The notes under the pieces were generated by a model. The model worked only from the letters and a program-made list of their open reading frames with translations. It was not told the origin of the DNA and ran no database searches. A DNA stretch of 64,000 bases from Mycobacterium sp. 236(2023) (GTDB lineage Bacteria; Actinomycetota; Actinomycetes; Mycobacteriales; Mycobacteriaceae), in assembly GCF_029623955.1 (NCBI RefSeq), contig NZ_JARSBP010000006.1, positions 124,001 to 188,000 of the forward strand, written 5' to 3'. Position 1 is the stretch's first letter; the number at the start of each line of letters is the position of its first letter. The translations under genes and the position numbers were made by a program. This document shows, piece after piece, positions 58,808-64,000 of this stretch.

Positions 58808-59674
58808 TCAGCAGCGCTGCGCCAGGAAGTACGCGGCGATGTCATCGCCGGTGGTGAGCCACGCTTCCGGCTGCGCCGCAAGGTAGCTCAGCGCCTCGAC
58901 GAGGTAGCGATGCCGGAACGCCTGACCTATCACGAAGGGATGCAATGCCAGGGCCAGCACGCGGCCACCTGTGGCCGCGTCTACCCGTAATTGATCGTAC
59001 TGGTCTTTGACGATCTGAACGAATTGCTCTCCCGTGCAGCCTTTTCCGAAGAGCAGCAGGTCGTTGAGTTCCACCGAGTACGGCACACTGAGCATTCCGG
59101 GAATGGTCAGCTCATAGGGCTGGTCGTCGTTGGTCCAGTCCAGGACATAGCGATAGCCGAGTTCGGCCAGCAGTTGTGGAGTGTGGTGCGTCTCGGTCAG
59201 TCCAGGCCCCATCCATCCCAGCGGCCGGCGTCCAGTGGCGGAGTCGATGGTGTCGGTGATTTCCGCAAGGATGCGACGCTCGGAGTCGGCGTCGAAGCCA
59301 TTGTGCAGCACCGAATTCGTCTGTCCGTGGGCGAGCCAGGCCCAGTTCCGCTCCACTCCGGCGGAGATGATCTGCGGATAGGCCTCGGCCACAGTGGAGT
59401 TGACCAAGGCACTGGCCCGCATTCCGTGGTCATCCAACGCCTCGATCGTCCGCCAGATGCCGACCCGGGCGCCGTAGTCGCGCCAACCGTGATTCAGTGG
59501 ATCCGGCGAGAGCTCGGCGGTGCCGGGCCAGATGCTCGTCGACGGCCTGTTCGGCAGGAAGTGCTCGATGTTGAGGCCGACATAGACGGCCACCGACGCG
59601 CCGTCAGGCCAGCGCAGGACCGGACGCTCGGTGATCGGACTGTAGGTGAAGGGCGGCAACGGCTCTGACGTCAT
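58808..59674 (-). CDS. Polysaccharide-deacetylase-fold (allantoinase/PuuE-like) protein
   Basis: 288 aa from ATG 59672-59674. Modified NodB barrel: VAVYVGLNIEHFLPN near the N terminus, DYGARVGIWRTIEALDDHGMRASALVNS, WAWLAHGQTNSVLHNG, RRPLGWMGPGLTETHHTPQLLAELGYRYVLDW, and LALALHPFVIGQAFRHRYLV. This set matches the peptidoglycan-deacetylase-like/PuuE group, whose members hydrolyse cyclic amides such as allantoin rather than sugars. No signal peptide. Divergent from a MerR regulator through a MerR-type promoter. Confidence 0.78.
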   Translation of the reverse strand: MTSEPLPPFTYSPITERPVLRWPDGASVAVYVGLNIEHFLPNRPSTSIWPGTAELSPDPLNHGWRDYGARVGIWRTIEALDDHGMRASALVNSTVAEAYPQIISAGVERNWAWLAHGQTNSVLHNGFDADSERRILAEITDTIDSATGRRPLGWMGPGLTETHHTPQLLAELGYRYVLDWTNDDQPYELTIPGMLSVPYSVELNDLLLFGKGCTGEQFVQIVKDQYDQLRVDAATGGRVLALALHPFVIGQAFRHRYLVEALSYLAAQPEAWLTTGDDIAAYFLAQRC

Positions 59675-59681
59675 GGCGCAT

Positions 59682-59713
59682 ACCGTAGGACCTCACACCG
59701 GTGTCAGTGTCAA
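59682..59713 (-). promoter_or_regulatory. MerR-type leaderless promoter of the deacetylase-like gene
   Basis: Minus strand TTGACA (59708-59713), a 20-nt spacer, TACGGT (59682-59687), then exactly 7 nt to the ATG at 59674. The spacer contains TGACACC/GGTGTGA, a near-perfect dyad (59693-59706). A 19-20 bp spacer with an internal dyad is the hallmark of MerR-regulated promoters. Confidence 0.7.
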
Positions 59714-59737
59714 GCCTGCAGAGGTATAACGGAGGGC

Positions 59738-60109
59738 ATGCGGATCGGCGAGCTGGCGCGACGGACCGGAGTGAGCGAGCGCTCGCTGCGGTATTACGAA
59801 GAGCGTGGGCTGTTGATCCCCACCCGCAGTCGTGGCGGGCAACGCGAGTACCCCGATGCCGCGGTCGACCGCGTGGTTCACATCCAGGAGTTGTTCGCCG
59901 CAGGGTTGCACAGCCGCACCATCGCCGGGCTGCTGCCGTGCATGCGGGATGTCGACGGCAGGGCCGCCCCCAATGCCACGCCACTGCTTGTCGAGACGCT
60001 GACCGAGGAGCGGAGCCGCCTCGATGCCCAGATCCGCGATCTGACGAACTCACGGGCAGTGCTCGACGACGTCATCTCGGCGGCGTCGCAGCCACCGACC
60101 GACGATTAG
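59738..60109 (+). CDS. MerR-family transcriptional regulator
   Basis: 123 aa. Winged HTH at residues 1-70: MRIGELARRTGVSERSLRYYEERGLLIPTRSRGGQREY, then a dimerisation helix (TEERSRLDAQIRDLTNSRAVLDDVI). Two Cys do not form the metal-binding pattern of MerR/CueR, and only C68-like LLPCMRD is present, so metal sensing is not supported. GGAGGG precedes the ATG. Divergent from the deacetylase-like gene; the shared 63-nt region has the MerR-type promoter. Effector unknown. Confidence 0.85.
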   Translation: MRIGELARRTGVSERSLRYYEERGLLIPTRSRGGQREYPDAAVDRVVHIQELFAAGLHSRTIAGLLPCMRDVDGRAAPNATPLLVETLTEERSRLDAQIRDLTNSRAVLDDVISAASQPPTDD

Positions 60110-60120
60110 GCCGCCGCAGT

Positions 60121-61656
60121 CTAGGTGGCAGACACCGTGTCGAAGTCGAAGAACGGGTCACCCTTGGACTCGCTGAGCAACGACAACTCCCATTCGAAAT
60201 ACGCGACGTACCAGGCGTCGCGCTCGGGGCCGAACTCGGGAGCACCGGTGCGGTCGACGACGGGGCCGGCGTGCTGTGGATCGTCGGTGCTGAGAGCGAT
60301 TACCGCCGAGTCGATTCCGCCGTCGAGCACCCACACGTCGGTGCTGTCCGCGAGATGATCGGCAACGAAGTCCTTGTCGCCGATGAGCACCACCGTGGAA
60401 CCGTCGGCGACAAGGCCGCCGAGATGTTCGCGCCGTGCATGGACAGAGCCGGGAACATGTCCTGCCGCGTATCTGGCTGAGCTCCGTACATCGACCAGGC
60501 GCACAGAGCGCTCGCTCTGCCATCGCGTCACCTCGTCCCAGGTCACCCGGCGCTCCGTCGGCACTGCGATCACGACCTGGTGCGGACGAATGACGTCTGC
60601 GCCTGCGGCGTATGCAATGACCGAGATCGGGCCGTCATGCAGGAAGCGCAACCACTGCGCGGTGTTGGCCGCCCGGACGAAGTCGCCGGTGTCGACAAGG
60701 ATCACCCTGCTGCGCCGCACCGCGACGAAGTCGTCGGTGGCCTGCACGAGTTGACCTCCAGGCGTGTGCACAGCCGCCGCAAAGTGGCCGGCGGCGTACT
60801 CGTCGCGTGCGCGGACGTCGAGCACATAGGTGCTGACTTCCTCGTCGACGTAGGCCTGTGCCTGCGCGGGGTCGACGATCGCGACACCCGCCTTCTGCAG
60901 GGTTGAAGCGGCCCACTCCCGCAGCGACGGTTCGATCTCGTCGGGTGCGGCCAGGTCGACGCCGGCACCGAACTCGACCGGCTGGCCCGCCCATTCCCAC
61001 GCCGGCGTCCCGTTGTGCAGCGAGAACACCTGATTGGGTATCCCGGTGTTGATCAGCGACTGCGCGCCGACGATGCCACGGGTCCTGCCCTGGCAGTTCA
61101 CGACGACCTTCGTAGCCGGGTCGGTGATGGCCTGCAGCGCCCGGTAGGTGACCTCGGCTCCGCCACCAGTGTTGAGACCGCCCGGGATGTGATGGTGCAG
61201 GTACTCCGCGGGGGTACGGCTGTCCAGGATGACGACGTCATCGCCTGCGGCCAACCAGCCTGCCAGCGTGGCACTTTCCACCGTCGGGGTCTGGTAGGTG
61301 TGTTCGATCCACTCGCCGAGAGTTTTGCTCCGCACGTTGGTCCCCGTGTACAGGCGGCCTCCGGCGGACTGCCAGCCCCCGACACCGTCATCGAGCGTCG
61401 ACACGTCGCGGTAGCCGAGCCGCTCGAGCACCTCCGCACCGCGGGCTTCCCATTCCGGTGTCCCCACGACGACGATCGGCGTCGATGCGTGCGGCACGAG
61501 GTCGGCGATGCGCTGCTCCAGATCATGAAGGGAGAGTCCTGCGCTGACCGCGATGTGGCCGTCCGCGCGCTCTGCCGGAGTCCGGAGATCAAGAATCGCC
61601 AGCTGCTCGTCTCCCAGCAGCGCCGAGTACAGTTCCTCACCCGTGATAGGTCGCGC
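60121..61656 (-). CDS. Four-domain rhodanese-like sulfurtransferase
   Basis: 511 aa from ATG 61654-61656 (AAGGAG upstream; ATG 61686 in frame). Four rhodanese folds. Only domain 2 has the catalytic Cys, C189 in VVVNCQGRTRGIVGAQ; domains 1, 3 and 4 have VVGTPEW, VDTGDFV and IGDKDFV. Same layout and ending style (ELSLLSESKGDPFFDFDTV vs ELGLVAELDADDTVPFKRF) as 37708-39348. Divergent from the hypothetical protein at 61769 and convergent with merR. Probably transfers sulfane sulfur in the cytosol. Confidence 0.87.
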   Translation of the reverse strand, partial: ARPITGEELYSALLGDEQLAILDLRTPAERADGHIAVSAGLSLHDLEQRIADLVPHASTPIVVVGTPEWEARGAEVLERLGYRDVSTLDDGVGGWQSAGGRLYTGTNVRSKTLGEWIEHTYQTPTVESATLAGWLAAGDDVVILDSRTPAEYLHHHIPGGLNTGGGAEVTYRALQAITDPATKVVVNCQGRTRGIVGAQSLINTGIPNQVFSLHNGTPAWEWAGQPVEFGAGVDLAAPDEIEPSLREWAASTLQKAGVAIVDPAQAQAYVDEEVSTYVLDVRARDEYAAGHFAAAVHTPGGQLVQATDDFVAVRRSRVILVDTGDFVRAANTAQWLRFLHDGPISVIAYAAGADVIRPHQVVIAVPTERRVTWDEVTRWQSERSVRLVDVRSSARYAAGHVPGSVHARREHLGGLVADGSTVVLIGDKDFVADHLADSTDVWVLDGGIDSAVIALSTDDPQHAGPVVDRTGAPEFGPERDAWYVAYFEWELSLLSESKGDPFFDFDTVSAT

Positions 61657-61727
61657 CATGGCAGTGATCGTCTCCTTCGATGTCATCGTGATGGTGTTGG
61701 TCTGATTGCTTTGGCGCACAGCGAGAT

Positions 61728-61762
61728 AAACCGTGGAACGGTGCGGCCGGAGTCCCTAGATT
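61728..61762 (+). promoter_or_regulatory. Promoter with shared AAACCG box, leaderless
   Basis: TGGAAC (61734-61739), 17-nt spacer, TAGATT (61757-61762), then 6 nt to ATG 61769, so the mRNA is probably leaderless. AAACCGTGGAACGG (61728-61741) differs at one position from 50331-50344, and similarity continues down to the -10 (GGnGCnGnCGGnGnCnCTA). Confidence 0.65.
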
Positions 61763-61768
61763 ACGGGC

Positions 61769-62251
61769 ATGGCGGCTCCCCCCTTCACCACCACCAGGCT
61801 CGGCAAGCTCTATGAGGGCGATCCGCTGCCCGTCGTGACGGAAGCCACCACCTACTATCCTGCCGGAGCAGTCACCTTTGGCGTCGAGGGCCGCGCGCTC
61901 TTCGAGGACGGCGACGATGCCCCATGGGCTGGTGGCCCTACCCTCCACGTCTTCGAAACCGCCACGGGCCTTGAGCATCTGCGTTTCGACGCGTTCCCCG
62001 GCGAGGAGCACTACCACTACCTGACCCCCGGCGTCCAGAACCATTGGGTCGGGTTCGATTCGGTGGCCGACGGTGACTTCTTGCAGTGGGTGATCGACAA
62101 GGTCAGGCACAAGCTTCCGCAGCTGCTGCGGTTCGCGGGTGCCGCACAGTTGGCCGACGAAGTCAACGCGCTCACCGTCAACGACGTACTCGACACGGTC
62201 GAGAGTCACCTCCGCAGCCCCGACCTCCACATCGCGAGCGCGCGCGTCTGA
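61769..62251 (+). CDS. Conserved protein of unknown function, leaderless
   Basis: 160 aa, soluble, no signal peptide. Seen: TYYPAGAVTFGVEGRALFE, HVFETATGLEHLRFDAFPGEEHYHYLTPGVQNHWVGFD with five His in a small beta-rich block, then an alpha-helical end (GDFLQWVIDKVRHKLPQLLRFAGAAQLADEVNALTV). HYHYLTPG could be a metal site, but no known family was recognised with certainty. Divergent from the rhodanese gene and sharing a promoter element with importer module 2, so probably part of the sulfur-starvation response. Confidence 0.65.
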   Translation: MAAPPFTTTRLGKLYEGDPLPVVTEATTYYPAGAVTFGVEGRALFEDGDDAPWAGGPTLHVFETATGLEHLRFDAFPGEEHYHYLTPGVQNHWVGFDSVADGDFLQWVIDKVRHKLPQLLRFAGAAQLADEVNALTVNDVLDTVESHLRSPDLHIASARV

Positions 62252-62376
62252 ATAGTGACGCGCCGCTGTTCGTGGCATTGCGCGTGCGCTCGTCGTCCGC
62301 GAAAGGGCGCGCATGCACGCGACACGCCGCGTGAAGGCGTGCAGACACGCGCGCTCGCGGTGCAAGTCTCCCCTCC
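62252..62376. terminator. GC-rich inverted repeats between convergent genes
   Basis: 125 nt with no convincing ORF. CGCGTGC and GCACGCG lie ~30 nt apart (about 62280-62320), with further GCGCGC and ACACGCG elements. Could be a bidirectional terminator; no U-tract. Confidence 0.35.
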
Positions 62377-63708
62377 TCACGCGTCGGCAGGAGAGAGCGT
62401 GGGGACCGGCAGGCCGAGATGCCCTCGCAGCGTGGTCGATTCGTACTCCTTGCGGAAGATTCCCCGTCGCTGCAACTCCGGCACTAGGTGGTCGACGATG
62501 AGGTCGAGACCGTCGGGGTAGAAGTCGTGGTTCAGGTTGAAACCGTCTGCGGCACCCTCGGTGAAGAAGGCCTCGATCTCGTCGGCGACCTGCTCGGGCG
62601 TGCCCACCACCATGCGGTGTCCGCCGCCCGCGATGTGCCGGTCGACCATGTCGCGCACCGTCAGGTTCTCGACGCGCGCGGTATGCAGCACCGAGTTGGC
62701 GAATCCGAAGCTCGTCGGCGTCCATTCCGGCGCGTTGATCAGATCCCACGGTGGCTGCTTGTCCAGGTCGAGGCTGGCCAGCGGAAGGCCCAGCTGTTTG
62801 GCGAGTGACCCCAGCGCGTCCCCGCTGTCAGTGCTCAGGCTCGCCAGCAGGTCTCGACGTTCCCGTGCCTCGGCTTCGGTGCTCCCCATCACCGGCCACA
62901 GCCCGGGCAGGATCAGGACGTCGTCGGGATCACGGCCGTACACATCGCGCGCCCGTGACTTCACCTTATTCGCGAAATCCTTACCCTGCGCCAAACTGTG
63001 CTCCGCGCAGAACACCGCGTCGGCGTGTTTGGCGGCAAGGTCGATGCCCTGATCGGAGGCACCGGCCTGCAGGACCACCGGGTGACCCTGTGGTGAGCGC
63101 GGCACCTGGAAGTACGTGTTGACGCGGACGTGCTCACCGGCGTAATCGACCTCGCGCACTTTCGACACGTCGGTGAGCTCCCCCGTCGCCGCGTCGCCGA
63201 CGAGCGCGTCGGGTTCCCACGACTGCCAGAGCTCTTTGATCACCGAAATCGACTCGTCCGCAATGCCGTAACGGGTGTCGCGGTCGGGGTGAGCATCTCT
63301 GCCGAACTGGGCGCCCGCGCGCAGCGACTGCGTCGTGACGACGTTGATGGCGGCGCGCCCGTCGGAGACCAGATCGAGCGACGATGCCAGACGGGCGATG
63401 TGATACGGGTGGCGGTAGGTCGACGAGACCGTGGCGACCAGTCCGACGTGCGTTGTCGCGCGTGCGATGGCGGTCAGCACGATGAACGGGTCGATTGCGT
63501 TCCACGGCTTCGTGAACTCCTGCTGCCCGAAACCGTAGGTCTCGGCGAGGAACACCGCGTCAAGCAGGCCGCGCTCGGCGGTCCTGCCCAGGTTCTCCCA
63601 CTCGGCGATATCGATGAATCCGAGTGGGTCGTCGCGCAGCCGCCAGCCACCGGGCGCACGCCCCAGCGCGTTGGCGTTGACGTTCAGATGGAGCTGTCGT
63701 TTGCTCAT
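62377..63708 (-). CDS. LLM-class FMN-dependent monooxygenase
   Basis: 443 aa from ATG 63706-63708 (CAGGAGA upstream). KRQLHLNVNANALGRAPGGWRL, VATVSSTYRHPYHIARLASSL, LDLVSDGRAAINVVTTQSLRAGAQFG, LQAGASDQGIDLAAKHADAVFCAEHS, GTPEQVADEIEAFFTEGAADGFNLN, ending LRGHLGLPVPTL. The loop GRAAIN differs from GRAGWN of most others. 11 nt downstream of another LLM with a nearly identical C terminus, so a tandem duplication. The open frame upstream of 63708 is shadow. Confidence 0.87.
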   Translation of the reverse strand: MSKRQLHLNVNANALGRAPGGWRLRDDPLGFIDIAEWENLGRTAERGLLDAVFLAETYGFGQQEFTKPWNAIDPFIVLTAIARATTHVGLVATVSSTYRHPYHIARLASSLDLVSDGRAAINVVTTQSLRAGAQFGRDAHPDRDTRYGIADESISVIKELWQSWEPDALVGDAATGELTDVSKVREVDYAGEHVRVNTYFQVPRSPQGHPVVLQAGASDQGIDLAAKHADAVFCAEHSLAQGKDFANKVKSRARDVYGRDPDDVLILPGLWPVMGSTEAEARERRDLLASLSTDSGDALGSLAKQLGLPLASLDLDKQPPWDLINAPEWTPTSFGFANSVLHTARVENLTVRDMVDRHIAGGGHRMVVGTPEQVADEIEAFFTEGAADGFNLNHDFYPDGLDLIVDHLVPELQRRGIFRKEYESTTLRGHLGLPVPTLSPADA

Positions 63709-63719
63709 GCTTCTCCTGG

Positions 63720-64000
63720 TCACGCCGTCGCGGCCGCGGCGCGGTTCGTGTCGGTCGCCAGCGGAGGCAGGCCGTAATGGCCACGTAATGTGGTGGTTTC
63801 GTACTCTTTGCGAAAGATTCCCCGCCGCTGCAACTCCGGAATCAGATGATCGGCGATCTGTTCGAGACCGGACGGGAAGATGTCGAAATTGATGTTGAAG
63901 CCATCGGCCGCGCGTTCGGTGAACCACAGTTCGATCTCATCGGCGACCTGCTCGGGCGTGCCGACGATGGCGTTCTGCGCATCTGCCCGGCGTTCAAGGA
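63720..64000 (-). CDS. LLM-class FMN-dependent monooxygenase, C-terminal part (runs off window)
   Basis: About 93 codons visible, stop at 63720-63722. Visible blocks VGTPEQVADEIELWF, AADGFNINFDIFPSGLEQI, LIPELQRRGIFRKEYETTTL and RGHYGLPPL match the C-terminal part of NtaA/DszA-type LLMs and are very like the gene just downstream. First gene of a tandem pair; the rest lies beyond 64000. Confidence 0.82.
   Translation of the reverse strand, partial: LERRADAQNAIVGTPEQVADEIELWFTERAADGFNINFDIFPSGLEQIADHLIPELQRRGIFRKEYETTTLRGHYGLPPLATDTNRAAAATA

Noticed and set aside
1..64000. CRISPR arrays, IS elements, tRNA or rRNA genes
   Set aside because: No regularly spaced repeats, transposase or integrase reading frames, or tRNA-like cloverleaf sequences were noticed in any gap.

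Overview
The window is about 65-66% GC and reads as a fast-growing mycobacterium (Mycolicibacterium type). The left 10 kb has the gene order known from M. tuberculosis Rv2397c-Rv2403c: sulfate importer subI-cysT-cysW-cysA, the small membrane protein Rv2401A, a GH15 trehalase (Rv2402) and the lipoprotein lppR. Leaderless starts with a TANNNT box 6-7 nt upstream, ATGA/GTGA stop-start overlaps and PknH-like lipoproteins also fit. No rRNA, tRNA, CRISPR, transposase or integrase was seen.

Region 1 (1-10.3 kb) is the conserved core. The sulfate-import operon has grown to subI-cysT-cysW-cysA-tauE/safE-cysA', with two cysA genes. It is followed by two tiny membrane proteins, a divergent trehalase, an ANTAR protein and two tandem lppR-type lipoproteins. 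In M. tuberculosis lppR is followed by lepA; here an organosulfur island begins instead.

Region 2 (10.3-64 kb) is an organosulfur-scavenging island. It carries ten luciferase-like FMN-dependent monooxygenases (LLM; one partial), three DszC/SfnC-like acyl-CoA-dehydrogenase-fold flavoproteins (one broken), a TauD-type dioxygenase, an FMO-like flavoprotein, an SsuD-like enzyme and two four-domain rhodanese proteins. Uptake is by an ssuABC-type sulfonate importer, three Dpp/Opp-type ABC importers and an orphan MetQ-like lipoprotein. An ABC-2 exporter, a copper-handling pair (YcnI, CopC-CopD), a LysR and a MerR regulator are also present. The likely logic is import of organosulfur compounds, oxidation of the sulfur (DszC-like), C-S cleavage (DszA/SsuD/TauD-like) and sulfane-sulfur handling by rhodaneses, releasing sulfite for cysteine synthesis. 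Substrates cannot be read from sequence. Two adjacent importer modules (42.5-50.3 kb and 50.4-58.3 kb) are near-copies in architecture: binding protein, two permeases, fused double ATPase, then catabolic flavoenzymes.

The least described layer is regulatory. Three very short Cys-rich ORFs were found: 5868-5960 (minus) upstream of subI, ending in CCCR; 42440-42484 (plus) upstream of an importer operon, containing CCC; and 14545-14619 (plus) upstream of lysR, containing RRHVDL and ending in CCR. The first two have leaderless-type promoters and fit published mycobacterial cysteine-responsive attenuators; the third matches the RxHxDL leader-peptide family of actinobacteria. The subI Shine-Dalgarno can be sequestered by a perfect 8-bp anti-SD. 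Two shared promoter elements link separate operons: an AAACCGTnGAACGG box at 50.3 and 61.7 kb, and TTCCGGTAGCCGAT at 13.4 and 22.0 kb.
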